DNA of 64,000 nt from Odoribacter laneus YIT 12061 (GTDB lineage: Bacteria > Bacteroidota > Bacteroidia > Bacteroidales > Marinifilaceae): contig NZ_JH594596.1 in NCBI RefSeq assembly GCF_000243215.1, positions 457,872 to 521,871 on the forward strand. Reading direction: 5' to 3'. Positions 9,218 to 18,589 of this stretch are shown here, in pieces (positions within the stretch are counted from its first letter, which is position 1; the number at the start of each line of letters is the position of its first letter). A program made the position numbers and the translations under genes. Below the pieces are notes generated by a model. It made no database searches, was not told where the DNA came from, and saw only the letters and a list, made by a program, of their open reading frames with translations.

Positions 9218-10201
9218 CTAATTTTCTTTTTCATATATTAATCCAACGTTGTCAACCCAGAATTTACTGTCAATGCTACCGATATAGGCTCCTCCATTAC
9301 TGGAAGAAATACGGAGGACGATGTGGGTTACTTCTTCCTGAGGGGCTGCCCAACCGATTTCCTGGATAGGAACCATTTTTCCCTGACTATTCCGTGTGTA
9401 ATAAGCATCTTTTCCATTTATCAGTCCCATATAAGATTTGTAGAAAGACTCGTTGGAAATGTCACCGTAGTAAATCGGCAACCGATGTCCGTTTTGCCAT
9501 TCCGTTACAGACTGGTCGAAACATTCCCAGGCTGTACCTACTCTTTTCGCGTATACATTTCCTTCCGCATCTTCCCAACGATGTTGTAATAACAGACAGG
9601 TTTCAGCCATATCGCGGTCTGTACGGGGTTCCGGTTTGCCGAAACCGGAAGCATAAGTACGCAATCCTCCTGTAACGACTTTATAATCGTATGTCAAGGC
9701 TTTCGGACGTTTGGTAAAAGGAATACCGCTGATGAGTTTGCTCTGGGGATTTTTGGTGTCTGTGATCGGTTCTACCATTTCTCCTAAAAAAATGGTTCCG
9801 CCGGCAACGACGCGAATATTGAATAATCCCAATACTTTACAATGTTCCATGCGGGTTTCCAAACGGGCACAATATCCTTCTCCCCGGGGTTCCGGAAAAA
9901 CGGTAATACTGGTTTTTACGACACCACTTACCCGGGCCATTACGGAAGAAGTTCCCCAAGGAGAATCCGTATTTTTATAGGGCGTATTGTTTTTTAAAGT
10001 GTCACCTGTCGTCAGCTCGTATAAATATTTTGTATTTCCTCCGATGATAAAGGATTCCTTTACTTCCCTTACCATCCAACGATCCATATCTCCGTATTCT
10101 ATCGGTTCTACGATTTCTGTTTGAGCGATTACCGGAAACATAAAACAAAGTCCGATACCTGAGGTCAGAATAAATTTCAAGTTAAAAGGAAATAAATTCA
10201 T
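9218..10201 (-). CDS. Secreted PCMD-domain protein
   Basis: A 327-residue exported protein. The N-terminus has a signal peptide ending near FPVIAQ. The body matches the PCMD family (putative carbohydrate metabolism domain): a WGTSSVMARVSGV strand, a central ARLETRMEH segment, the GIPFTKRPKALTYDYKV motif, and a C-terminal half ending in SSSNGGAYIGSIDSKFWVDNV. Such proteins have a jelly-roll-like, possibly carbohydrate-binding fold and occur almost only in Bacteroidota; activity is not established. There is no lipobox and no T9SS C-terminal domain. Monocistronic. The family call comes from recalled motif similarity. Confidence 0.7.
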   Translation of the reverse strand: MNLFPFNLKFILTSGIGLCFMFPVIAQTEIVEPIEYGDMDRWMVREVKESFIIGGNTKYLYELTTGDTLKNNTPYKNTDSPWGTSSVMARVSGVVKTSITVFPEPRGEGYCARLETRMEHCKVLGLFNIRVVAGGTIFLGEMVEPITDTKNPQSKLISGIPFTKRPKALTYDYKVVTGGLRTYASGFGKPEPRTDRDMAETCLLLQHRWEDAEGNVYAKRVGTAWECFDQSVTEWQNGHRLPIYYGDISNESFYKSYMGLINGKDAYYTRNSQGKMVPIQEIGWAAPQEEVTHIVLRISSSNGGAYIGSIDSKFWVDNVGLIYEKEN

Positions 10202-10242
10202 ATCTTCAATATTTTAATTTTATTAAAAATACTTCAGATATG

Positions 10243-10250
10243 CAAAAATA
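10243..10250 (-). promoter_or_regulatory. Bacteroidota -7 element of the PCMD gene
   Basis: Minus-strand TATTTTTG matches TAnnTTTG, 42 nt upstream of the ATG at 10201. Confidence 0.45.
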
Positions 10251-10280
10251 GTGCCAAACAAAGAATTGATGGAAAGAAAG

Positions 10281-11477
10281 TCACGGCAGCATTGCGGTTT
10301 CCTTTTTTTGTGTAGGACTTTCCAGTTTGCTTTCAATTTTTGTCAGCATAAGGGTTAAAGCTCCGTCGCCGGTGATATTACAAGCGGTCCCGAAACTATC
10401 CTGTAAAGCGAAAATTGTGAGTAATAAAGCTGTACCGGCTTCATTAAAGCCCACTATGGAAATAACGATTCCCAAAGAAGCGATGACCGTGCCTCCGGGT
10501 ACTCCCGGGGCTCCTATGGCGAATATGCCCAACAATAAAATGAATAAAACCATTACCGACATGGTAGGTAAAGTTCCGTACAACAGAAGAGAAACCGTCA
10601 TGACAAAGAAAACTTCGGTCAAGATGGAACCGCATAAATGTACATTAGAGAACAGGGGGATAGCGAAATCGACGACTTCGTCCTTTAATACCGGACTTTT
10701 TCGGGCACATCTGAGGGCTACCGCCAGTGTGGCAGCCGACGACATCGTACCTACGGCTGTAAGATAAGCAGGCCCGTAATATTTTAAAACCAACCAGGGA
10801 TTTTTACGACTAAAAACTCCTGCTGTAAGATAGAGGAAAGTCAGCCAGATAAAATGGGCCACCAGTACGATTCCCATAACCCCTATAAATATAGGTAATT
10901 GCCGGGTAATGGCGCCTTCATAACTCAATGCACAAAAATTGGCAGCAATAAAGAAAGGCAGAATGGGAATGAGTATACGGGTGATCAGTAATAATACCAT
11001 TTTCTGAAAATGCTCCAATAAGGTTCCGAACAATCTGGATTTCGTCCACACCGTTGCTAGCCCCAGCATGACTGAAAGTACTAAAGCTGTCATTACGCTC
11101 ATCACAGGCGGGATATCCAGCCGGAATACCAAGGGCGGGATCTCCTTTAAACCTTCCGTTGCCGGTTCAATGGAAAGCTGAGGAATGAGCCAGTAACCCA
11201 GGAACATAGCGAGAAAAGCAGCCCCTATGGAAGACAGATAAGCTAATCCCAGGGCACTTCCCAGCATACTGGAAGCATTTCCCTTCATCTTAGCAATGGA
11301 AGAAGAAACAAATCCCAGAATAATTAATGGAACCATAAAAAAGATGAGTTGTCCCAGAATGTATTTTACGGTCACTACTACATTCATAAAACCTTCTCCC
11401 ACCACAAATCCCAAGAGAATACCGATCAGGACCGCCAGTAATAATTTGAAAATTGTACTTTTCAGAAAATGGATCAT
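10281..11477 (-). CDS. Dicarboxylate/amino acid:cation symporter (DAACS family)
   Basis: Inner-membrane secondary transporter of 398 residues in the glutamate/dicarboxylate:Na+/H+ symporter family, expected to take up acidic amino acids or C4-dicarboxylates. Family features: about eight hydrophobic helices, the serine-rich re-entrant loop equivalent (GTMSSAATLAV, around residue 245), the Pro/Gly-rich GAPGVPGGTVIASLG hairpin (about 320) and a C-terminal DSFGTACNITGDGA segment carrying the substrate- and cation-binding Asp/Asn residues. Substrate is not determinable. It follows the cupin and small basic gene on the same strand but is 49 nt downstream and could have its own promoter. Confidence 0.92.
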   Translation of the reverse strand: MIHFLKSTIFKLLLAVLIGILLGFVVGEGFMNVVVTVKYILGQLIFFMVPLIILGFVSSSIAKMKGNASSMLGSALGLAYLSSIGAAFLAMFLGYWLIPQLSIEPATEGLKEIPPLVFRLDIPPVMSVMTALVLSVMLGLATVWTKSRLFGTLLEHFQKMVLLLITRILIPILPFFIAANFCALSYEGAITRQLPIFIGVMGIVLVAHFIWLTFLYLTAGVFSRKNPWLVLKYYGPAYLTAVGTMSSAATLAVALRCARKSPVLKDEVVDFAIPLFSNVHLCGSILTEVFFVMTVSLLLYGTLPTMSVMVLFILLLGIFAIGAPGVPGGTVIASLGIVISIVGFNEAGTALLLTIFALQDSFGTACNITGDGALTLMLTKIESKLESPTQKKETAMLP

Positions 11478-11526
11478 TTCGCTAAAATTCTTTGATTATT
11501 TTGTAATATACGTAGTAAAAATAAAT

Positions 11527-11733
11527 TTAGGTCGGAAGTTCGGGAAAAAAATAAGGCAGCTCCTTATTCAGATCTGCCTTTCTCTTTTTACGGTTATATA
11601 CTTTTTTCGATGCATGCACTTTCCTATGCGGAACGGGACGCCCGTGTTGTGCAATCTCTTCCTCCCGGCTTAATTTCCGGTTTATCCGGATAATGTCCTG
11701 AAGCGTAATTTTTTTTATTCCTTTTTTCTTCAT
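11527..11733 (-). CDS. Small basic protein of unknown function
   Basis: A 68-residue, strongly basic protein (many Lys, Arg and His; motifs such as ITLQDIIRINRK and KKVYNRKKRK) with an acidic, Pro-rich end. The open frame extends 14 codons further upstream into the cupin gene, but the ATG at 11733 gives a normal 8-nt gap and a clean MKKKGIKK start. It is probably cotranscribed with the cupin gene. The charge suggests binding to nucleic acid or to the ribosome, which is inference only. No family is recognised with certainty. Confidence 0.6.
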   Translation of the reverse strand: MKKKGIKKITLQDIIRINRKLSREEEIAQHGRPVPHRKVHASKKVYNRKKRKADLNKELPYFFPELPT

Positions 11734-11741
11734 AAGAACAT

Positions 11742-12056
11742 TTATTCGATCGAAAAGAAACAGAGCCAGATACAAATCGGTTCTACACTTGTTTTTTCGA
11801 TGCGATGTTTACAATTTTTGGGTAAAAACATATAATCACCCGCTTTCATGTCGATAAATTTCCCTTCCACTTCCAGTGTAGCTTTTCCCTGCACTAGCAG
11901 AATCCATTCGTCATCCTCCTGATCGTACCAGAATCCCTGAGGAGAACTGTGGCCGGAAGAAACGATACGGTCAATACGGTAGTGAGTACCTTTCATCAAT
12001 AAATCAAATTGCTCCTCTTCCCCAACTGCTGTTATTCCGTCGAATATATTTTTCAT
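11742..12056 (-). CDS. Cupin-domain protein
   Basis: A 104-residue single-domain cupin. The two cupin motifs are visible: the first around GFWYDQEDDEWILLVQGKA, and the second around MKAGDYMFLPKNCKHRIEKT with the conserved PxxxxH. The first motif has acidic residues and Trp where metal-binding cupins usually have two histidines, so metal binding may be altered. Small cupins of this type can be isomerases or sugar/metabolite-binding proteins; no reaction is assigned. It is followed by the small basic gene 8 nt later. Confidence 0.82.
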   Translation of the reverse strand: MKNIFDGITAVGEEEQFDLLMKGTHYRIDRIVSSGHSSPQGFWYDQEDDEWILLVQGKATLEVEGKFIDMKAGDYMFLPKNCKHRIEKTSVEPICIWLCFFSIE

Positions 12057-12086
12057 TTTAGCTTTTGTTTAGTGTAAATCATAATG

Positions 12087-12094
12087 CAAAATTA
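12087..12094 (-). promoter_or_regulatory. Bacteroidota -7 element of the cupin operon
   Basis: Minus-strand TAATTTTG matches TAnnTTTG, 31 nt upstream of the ATG at 12056, in an AT-rich gap shared with the divergent tetR gene. Confidence 0.45.
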
Positions 12095-12256
12095 TAAAAA
12101 AACTTCCGGATTGAAAGAATAAATTCTTGATTACTTTAAGAATAGTATATAAAAGAAGGTTTTTATATAAAATAAACAGGTGATTTTAAACTTTTTGCCT
12201 GAAAAGAAAAGTTCGGCTGATAATTTAAATTTATTCGATAAAAATTTGAAAACTTT

Positions 12257-12287
12257 TTTGGTTTTTAAAGTTTTCAGTCTATCTTTG
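12257..12287 (+). promoter_or_regulatory. Complete Bacteroidota promoter of the tetR-RND efflux operon
   Basis: TTTG (12257-12260), a spacer of exactly 19 bp, then TATCTTTG (12280-12287) match the Bacteroidota sigma-70 -33/-7 consensus fully. The regulator's ATG is at 12307, giving a very short leader. A TetR repressor encoded just downstream commonly binds its own promoter, but no obvious palindromic operator is seen. Confidence 0.75.
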
Positions 12288-12306
12288 TCGCGCTAAAAAA
12301 ATAGGT

Positions 12307-12921
12307 ATGTATACAGCGTTAGAACAAAGAATTATAGCAAAAGCTTCCGAATTGTTTCTTTTACATGGGATTAAGGCCGTGACTATGGATTTTCTGGCGA
12401 CCGAAATGGGAATTTCCAAGCGTACTTTGTATGAAAGATTTAAAGATAAAGAGACGTTGTTACGAAAGACGCTGGAGTATCAGGATGAAAAGAGTCGGCA
12501 AGAACGTGAAAAGTTAGCGAGGGAATGTACAAATCCTCTGGAATTGAATCTAATGGAATATAAAGTTATTTCCGATTCTTTGAGAAGAATAAACCGGAAT
12601 TACATAAGGGATTTACAAAAATATCATCCCCAAATTGCCGATTATTTTACTAAAAAACGGGAAACCGATATGGAAAAAGTGGTGTCGGTGATGGAGAAGA
12701 GCATTCAGGAAGGATATATCCGTGCGGAATTGAATCCCCGGATTTTGGCTTTGTTATTGCGGGTACAGTTGGAAACCTTAATCTATTCGGAAGAGATTGA
12801 AAAGAATCATTTTTCTTATCCGGAAGTATTTGAAACCATTGTGTTGAATTATGCCCGTGGAATTGCCACCCCGAAAGGGTTGAAACTGATCGAAGATTTT
12901 ATGGAGAAAATGAATCATTGA
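12307..12921 (+). CDS. TetR/AcrR family transcriptional regulator
   Basis: A 204-residue repressor-type regulator. The N-terminal helix-turn-helix is clear (about residues 8-55, including VTMDFLATEMGISKRTLYERF), followed by an all-helical ligand-binding and dimerisation domain that varies between members. It is the first gene of an operon with an RND efflux system, so it most likely represses that operon and is released by a pump substrate. It is transcribed from the consensus promoter at 12257-12287. Ligand unknown. Confidence 0.92.
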   Translation: MYTALEQRIIAKASELFLLHGIKAVTMDFLATEMGISKRTLYERFKDKETLLRKTLEYQDEKSRQEREKLARECTNPLELNLMEYKVISDSLRRINRNYIRDLQKYHPQIADYFTKKRETDMEKVVSVMEKSIQEGYIRAELNPRILALLLRVQLETLIYSEEIEKNHFSYPEVFETIVLNYARGIATPKGLKLIEDFMEKMNH

Positions 12922-12964
12922 GGGTGTATTTATAATTAGAAAGAGTCGTATATAAATTTGAATT

Positions 12965-14014
12965 ATGTGTGCTAAAATTTTGTTGGTGTTTATAGGTGTT
13001 GTTGGTATGATATCCTGTAAACAACCGGAAGTGAAGGAAACTGGTCCCCGTTCGGTAAAAGTAGCGAAGGCCGTTCCGTTAAATGTGGTGGAAAAGTCGT
13101 TTAGTGGAGTGGTATCTCCGGATCAGTTTAGTGACTTGGCTTTTAAAATGTCGGGTCCGTTGATTGTATTGAATGTGGAGGAAGGACAACGGGTAAAGAA
13201 GGGACAAGTAGTGGCTGAGATTGATCCTTTGGATTATCGTTTACAATACGAAGCCAAGAAGTCTTCCTATCTGACGGCAAAATCTCAGATGGAACGGTCT
13301 GAAAAGCTGATCCGGAAACAGGCGATTTCCCGTCAGGATTACGAGTCCACCCAAGCCAGTTACGCTAATGCGAAAGCGGCATACGAAAATGCTGTAAATA
13401 CGCTTGAAGAGACAAAACTGCTGGCTCCTTTTGATGGGTTTATCCAAAAGAAGTACGTGGAAAATTATCAGAAAGTACAAGCCGGAGAAGGAATTGTTTG
13501 TCTGATTAATCCGGATAAGTTGTTGGTAAGGTTTACACTTCCCGAAAATAATATGCAATATTTGCTTTCTGAACCTCAGATTTATATCGAATTCGAAAAT
13601 TACAAAGGGAAATTGTTTCGAGCCAGAATTAAGGAATACGTAGAGGCTTCTCAGGACGGTTCGGGTGTTCCGGTTTCTTTATACGTGGAGGATTCTGCTT
13701 TTAACCTGAATGATTATAAGGTGGCTACCGGTTTTTCTTGCCGGATTATTCTGAAGATTACCCGGGAAGGTTTTGAAAATTATGTATTGGTTCCTTTAAC
13801 AGCTCTGTTTCCCGATCCCCATACGGAGGAATTGAATGTCTTTGTATACGACGAAACTACCCAAAAACTGGAAAAACGTACGGTGAAAGAAGGAGGATTG
13901 ATTGGCAGGGATCAGGTGGTGGTGCAGGAGGGACTCCGGGCAGGGGAAACGGTTGTAAGTGCCGGTACTACCCGTTTAGTAGACGGACAGACCGTGAATG
14001 TGTTAACAGAATAA
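12965..14014 (+). CDS. RND efflux periplasmic adaptor (membrane fusion protein), lipoprotein
   Basis: Periplasmic adaptor linking the inner-membrane RND pump to the TolC channel. The 349-residue protein has a lipoprotein signal (lipobox GMISC, Cys19). A lipoyl/barrel-sandwich half follows, including LNVEEGQRVKKGQVVAEID, then an alpha-hairpin (about residues 95-145), the second lipoyl half (LLAPFDGFIQ), a beta-barrel and the membrane-proximal domain (ending VVSAGTTRLVDGQTVNV). It lies 43 nt after tetR and 9 nt before the pump gene. Confidence 0.93.
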   Translation: MCAKILLVFIGVVGMISCKQPEVKETGPRSVKVAKAVPLNVVEKSFSGVVSPDQFSDLAFKMSGPLIVLNVEEGQRVKKGQVVAEIDPLDYRLQYEAKKSSYLTAKSQMERSEKLIRKQAISRQDYESTQASYANAKAAYENAVNTLEETKLLAPFDGFIQKKYVENYQKVQAGEGIVCLINPDKLLVRFTLPENNMQYLLSEPQIYIEFENYKGKLFRARIKEYVEASQDGSGVPVSLYVEDSAFNLNDYKVATGFSCRIILKITREGFENYVLVPLTALFPDPHTEELNVFVYDETTQKLEKRTVKEGGLIGRDQVVVQEGLRAGETVVSAGTTRLVDGQTVNVLTE

Positions 14015-14023
14015 AAGGAGCGT

Positions 14024-17000
14024 ATGAATTTACCCAAGTATTCTTTAGAGCATACGAAAGTGATTTACTTCTTTTTGGCTATTATGCTGATAGGAGGTAT
14101 CATTTCTTTTTTCAAATTGCCTAAAAAGGAGGATGCGCCGTTTGTCATCAAACAGGCTGTGCTGATTACCCAATATCCCGGAGCAACTTCCCGGGAAGTA
14201 GAAAAGTTGGTGACGGAACCGATAGAGCGGGAGATCCAATCCATGTCGGAAGTCAAGCAGATTAAATCGGAATCTTACTTCGGTCTGTCTAAAATTACCA
14301 TAGAATTAAAGCCTACCATTAAAGGAGTCCGTATGCCCGTAAAATGGGATGAACTCCGGCGGAAAGTGTTGAATATACAATCTAAGTTACCCCAGGGAGC
14401 TTCTTCCATTACCGTAAATGACGATTTCGGAGACGTATACGGTATTTATTATGCCTTGACGATAGAGGAAGGTTTTTCTTATAAAGAATTACGGGATTGG
14501 GCTCAGAAAATAAAAACCGAGCTGACTCCCATTGAAGGTGTTCAGAAAGTACAGCTTTTCGGAGAACAGACAGAGGTCGTGAATGTATTGTTTTCCGTAC
14601 CTAAATTGTCCGCCCTCGGGATTGATCCCAATACGATCGCCCAAGTATTGCAGACTCAGAATTTGCAGGTAAATACGGGTGAAATCAATGCTGGTAGTTA
14701 TCAGTTGAAAGTGTTGGCCGACGGTACTTATAAAAGTCTGGACGACATCCGGAATCAGTTGATTATAACGAAAGGGGGGAATGAGGTGCGCTTGGGGGAT
14801 ATTGCTGCCGTAGAACGGGGTTATTTGGATCCGCCTTCCAATTTAATGCGGGTAGATGGAAAAAAAGCCATCGGTATAGGCGTCGCCTCTGGAGCAGAGG
14901 ATGATGTGGTGGCCGTGGGAAATTTGGTAGCTGAACGTTTACAGGAGATTAAAAAACTGATCCCGGTAGGGATGGATCTGGTCTCTATTTATCCGGAAAA
15001 TATAATTGCCCAGGAGGCCAATAACGGATTTATTCTGAATTTAATAGAATCTCTCCTTATTGTGATTGCTATTATTTTTATCGTCATGGGAGCCCGGGCA
15101 GGCATGTTGATCGGAAGTTCTCTGTTGTTTTCCGTAACCGGTACTTTACTGATTATGTTGTTTCTGGGAGTAGGATTGAACCGGACGTCCCTGGCGGCTT
15201 TTATCATCGCTATGGGGATGTTGGTAGACAATGCCATCGTGGTGACGGACAATGCTCAGATCGGAATTAAGAAAGGTATGCACCGCTTTCAGGCTCTGAT
15301 TATGGGGGCTACTCTTCCACAATGGGGATTGCTGGGAGCTACTTTTATTGCAGTGTGTTCGTTTCTGCCTATGTTTCTGGCCCCCGATTCAATGGCGGAG
15401 ATTGTAAAACCTTTGTTTATAGTCTTGGCTGTTTCTTTGGGATTGAGTTGGGTGTTGGCATTGACACAGACTACTACTTTCGGAAATTTTATCCTGAAAG
15501 AAAATACTTCTGCTGTGGCGACAGATCCTTATGATACGAAGTTATATCATAAGTTCGAACGGATGCTGACGAAATTAATTCATCACCGTTATATTACCTT
15601 GTTTTCGGTAATCGGCATTTTGATATTTTCTTTGGTGGTGATGGCCTTGATGCCCCAGAGTTTCTTTCCTTTGATGAATAAGCCTTATATGCGTGCCGAT
15701 CTGATTTTTCCGAATGGATATGGGATTCGGGATGTGGAACAGAATGTATTTCAAATCGAGGAGTACCTGAAACAAAATCCCAAGGTAAAGTCTTTTTCGG
15801 TTACTATGGGGGGATCTCCTATACGTTATTATCTGGCCAGTTCCTCTTTCGGTCCGTTGCCTAATTTTGCCAATGTATTGGTGGAAACTCACGATCCGAA
15901 AGATTCTCCCGCTATGGAGGAGGAGTTTTATAATTATATGTTGAAAAATTATCCCAATGTGTTGACCCGTTCTTCTCTGTTTATGCTTTCGCCTGTGCCG
16001 GATGCTACTATCGAAATCGGATTTATCGGAGAGAATGCGGATACTCTGATCGCTCTAACCGAACGGGCAAAAGAGATTGCCCGGAAATGCGATCTGGTGA
16101 TGGAAGTACGGAGCAGTTGGGGCACCCCTGTTCCGGTTTGGAAACCTATGTTTTCACAGGAAAAAGGCTTGAGACTGGGGATTACCCGACAACAGGTAGC
16201 TTATTCCTTAAAAGCGGCTACTAACGGAATTGCTTTGGGGGAATATCGGGAAGGGGATTTGTTTATGCCTATTCTGATGAAGGTAGCGGATGAAAATGCG
16301 ATACATCCGCAGGATATCCGTACTTTGCCGGTATTTAGTTCGAAAGGGAAATCCGTAAAGGTCGAACAGGTAACCGACGATTTTAAATTGGAATACGATT
16401 ACGATGTAATCAAGCGTTACAACCGGGAACGTTGTCTGATGATGCAATGTGAGCCCAAGCGGGGAGCGAATGCTATAGCTGCTTTTAAACAAGTGCTGTC
16501 CGCTGTAAAAGCGGAGGTGAAAGTACCGGAAGGCTATAAAATGAAATATTTCGGTGACCAGGATCAACATGACACTTCTATGGCTGCCTTGGGAAAAAAT
16601 ATTCCGTTGATGTTTTTGCTGATTTATTTGACTCTTTTGTTGTTATTCCCTCAGAATTATCGCAGTCCGGTGGTGATTATGTTGATGTTACCTTTGATTT
16701 TTATCGGTGTGGTATGGGGCTTGATCGGATTTGGAAAATCGATGGATTTTTTTGCGATGTTGGGAATGTTGGGCTTGATCGGTATGAATATTAAGAATGC
16801 TATTGTGCTGGTAGATCAGATCGGTATGGATATGAATAGCGGAATTACTCCTTTACAGGCTGTAATTCAGGCTACTAAAAGTAGGATTGTACCGGTGACA
16901 ATGGCTTCCGGGACGACTATACTTGGTATGCTGCCTTTGTTGTGGGATGCTATGTTTGCCGGGATGGCGGCAACGATTATGGGAGGACTGTTTGTCGCGA

Positions 17001-17068
17001 CGATGTTGACGTTGTTTGTACTGCCGGTTACTTATTGTATTTTTTATAAAATCCGGTCGGACAGATAA
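14024..17068 (+). CDS. RND (HAE1-type) efflux pump inner-membrane protein
   Basis: Proton-driven trimeric exporter of 1014 residues with the normal RND architecture: TM1, a large periplasmic porter loop, TM2-6, a second porter loop and TM7-12. The proton-relay aspartates of TM4 are present in GMLVDNAIVVTDN (D402, D409). TM11-region motifs such as GLIGMNIKNAIVLVDQI are conserved. It probably exports hydrophobic drugs, bile salts or metabolites; the substrate is not visible. It is in one operon with tetR, adaptor and outer membrane channel genes. Confidence 0.95.
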   Translation: MNLPKYSLEHTKVIYFFLAIMLIGGIISFFKLPKKEDAPFVIKQAVLITQYPGATSREVEKLVTEPIEREIQSMSEVKQIKSESYFGLSKITIELKPTIKGVRMPVKWDELRRKVLNIQSKLPQGASSITVNDDFGDVYGIYYALTIEEGFSYKELRDWAQKIKTELTPIEGVQKVQLFGEQTEVVNVLFSVPKLSALGIDPNTIAQVLQTQNLQVNTGEINAGSYQLKVLADGTYKSLDDIRNQLIITKGGNEVRLGDIAAVERGYLDPPSNLMRVDGKKAIGIGVASGAEDDVVAVGNLVAERLQEIKKLIPVGMDLVSIYPENIIAQEANNGFILNLIESLLIVIAIIFIVMGARAGMLIGSSLLFSVTGTLLIMLFLGVGLNRTSLAAFIIAMGMLVDNAIVVTDNAQIGIKKGMHRFQALIMGATLPQWGLLGATFIAVCSFLPMFLAPDSMAEIVKPLFIVLAVSLGLSWVLALTQTTTFGNFILKENTSAVATDPYDTKLYHKFERMLTKLIHHRYITLFSVIGILIFSLVVMALMPQSFFPLMNKPYMRADLIFPNGYGIRDVEQNVFQIEEYLKQNPKVKSFSVTMGGSPIRYYLASSSFGPLPNFANVLVETHDPKDSPAMEEEFYNYMLKNYPNVLTRSSLFMLSPVPDATIEIGFIGENADTLIALTERAKEIARKCDLVMEVRSSWGTPVPVWKPMFSQEKGLRLGITRQQVAYSLKAATNGIALGEYREGDLFMPILMKVADENAIHPQDIRTLPVFSSKGKSVKVEQVTDDFKLEYDYDVIKRYNRERCLMMQCEPKRGANAIAAFKQVLSAVKAEVKVPEGYKMKYFGDQDQHDTSMAALGKNIPLMFLLIYLTLLLLFPQNYRSPVVIMLMLPLIFIGVVWGLIGFGKSMDFFAMLGMLGLIGMNIKNAIVLVDQIGMDMNSGITPLQAVIQATKSRIVPVTMASGTTILGMLPLLWDAMFAGMAATIMGGLFVATMLTLFVLPVTYCIFYKIRSDR

Positions 17069-17141
17069 GAAGAAACGGAATGTGCACAGAATTTTCTGTA
17101 GTGCCGGGAAGGAAGAGAGAAACGTATATAAAAAGGAAGGT

Positions 17142-18419
17142 ATGAAAAAATTAATAGTATATGTGGGTTGGTTGCTGGTGGCTTTGCCGTTAGCAGCTCA
17201 GCCTGCTCCGCTGACAGTTACCGAATATAAGCAAAAAGTATTGGATTATAGTCGGCAGATTAAACAGAGCGCCGAGCAGCGTATGGCCATGCAGGAAGCG
17301 ATGAGGACGGCTAAGACAGGGTATTTCCCGAAGTTGGATTTTTCCGGGAGTGCCCAATATCGGATCAATGATTATAATATGGATTTCGGAGGGACTAAGA
17401 TTCCGATGGAAAATGAAACGTATAGCCTGGAGGCCGGATTGACGCAGAATTTATATAGCGGGAGAGCAGTACATCATAGCTATAAGGCTGCTGAAATACA
17501 AAAAGATATTGCCGTTAAAGCAGAAGAGCTGACTGTCGATAATATTATCTATTCCGCCGATGTAAATTATTGGTCGACAGTGGCTAAAAAAGATCTTTAT
17601 TTGGTGATGAGGCAGTATGTAAAAATTATTCGGGAATTGGAAAAAGTTTTGACCGATCGTTTTAGAGACGGTTATATCAGTAAGACGGATCTGTTACAGG
17701 TACAGGCCCGTTTAAAAGATGCTGAATTGCAGAAAAGTAATGCTTTTAAACAATATCAGATCGCCCTCCAGAATTTGAATGTATTGATGGGAATGCCTCC
17801 CGCCGCTCCTGTGGAAGTGACAGACTCCATCAATATGATGCAGGCTTTGCCTCCGGAGATCGGTATGGAAGCTGCTTTTGCAAGCCGTCCGGATTATGCA
17901 ATGGCCGGTTTGAATGTCGAGTATCAGAAACGTCAGGTAAAGTTGACCCGGAGCAAATATTTACCCTCTTTGTCGGTAGGATTGAAGGAAAACTGGGGAA
18001 CGCAGATGCTGAATTTGGATGGTTCCACCCTGTGGAATACCATTGCCTTTGCTTCCCTCAATATCCCGGTTTTTCATTGGGGATCCCGGACTAAAGATGT
18101 AAACCGGCAAAAAGCTGTGTTGAGGAGTACCGAATACGATTTACAACTTACGAAGGATCAGATCGTCCAGGAAATTAGTAATGCCTGGACAAGCCTGACA
18201 GAGAATACCAAACAGATTACGGTGGCAGAGGAAGCTTGTAAAATTGCGGAGGAAAATCTGGATTTAAATACTTTTAGTTATACGGAGGGAAAATTACCGA
18301 TTATTGATGTCCTGTCTGCTCAGGTGACCTGGATCCAGTCCTATAGTAGTTTGATTCAGACCTGGTTGCAGCAAAAGGTGTCTTTGGCTGATTATAATAA
18401 AGCTATCGGTAAACAATAG
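17142..18419 (+). CDS. TolC family outer membrane efflux channel
   Basis: Outer membrane factor completing the tripartite pump. The 425-residue protein starts with a signal peptide (ending LPLAAQ) and has two OEP repeats of long alpha-helices with short beta segments; the second repeat begins near residue 230. The upstream-extended frame overlapping the pump gene is rejected. The ATG at 17142 follows a purine-rich AAAAGGAAGG ribosome-binding site and starts directly with the signal peptide. It is the last gene of the efflux operon. A modest hairpin lies after it. Confidence 0.93.
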   Translation: MKKLIVYVGWLLVALPLAAQPAPLTVTEYKQKVLDYSRQIKQSAEQRMAMQEAMRTAKTGYFPKLDFSGSAQYRINDYNMDFGGTKIPMENETYSLEAGLTQNLYSGRAVHHSYKAAEIQKDIAVKAEELTVDNIIYSADVNYWSTVAKKDLYLVMRQYVKIIRELEKVLTDRFRDGYISKTDLLQVQARLKDAELQKSNAFKQYQIALQNLNVLMGMPPAAPVEVTDSINMMQALPPEIGMEAAFASRPDYAMAGLNVEYQKRQVKLTRSKYLPSLSVGLKENWGTQMLNLDGSTLWNTIAFASLNIPVFHWGSRTKDVNRQKAVLRSTEYDLQLTKDQIVQEISNAWTSLTENTKQITVAEEACKIAEENLDLNTFSYTEGKLPIIDVLSAQVTWIQSYSSLIQTWLQQKVSLADYNKAIGKQ

Positions 18420-18439
18420 ACCGGTTAAATCCGGAGGTT

Positions 18440-18482
18440 GTCTGAAAAACCGTTTTGGACAATTCGGTGTAGGATTTCAGAC
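18440..18482 (+). terminator. Weak candidate terminator after the efflux operon
   Basis: An 8-bp perfect inverted repeat (18440-18447, 18475-18482) with a long loop, then a CT-rich stretch. It starts 20 nt past the tolC-like stop. The poor T-run makes it uncertain. Confidence 0.3.
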
Positions 18483-18589
18483 CTTTCCCTCTCCTCGTAT
18501 GTGAAATTTTTATTATTTTGTTCCCGGTTTTCGGAAAGAAATTGGCATAATTTTTGTCCATTTCTGAAATTAAAAGTGGATTTTATGCT

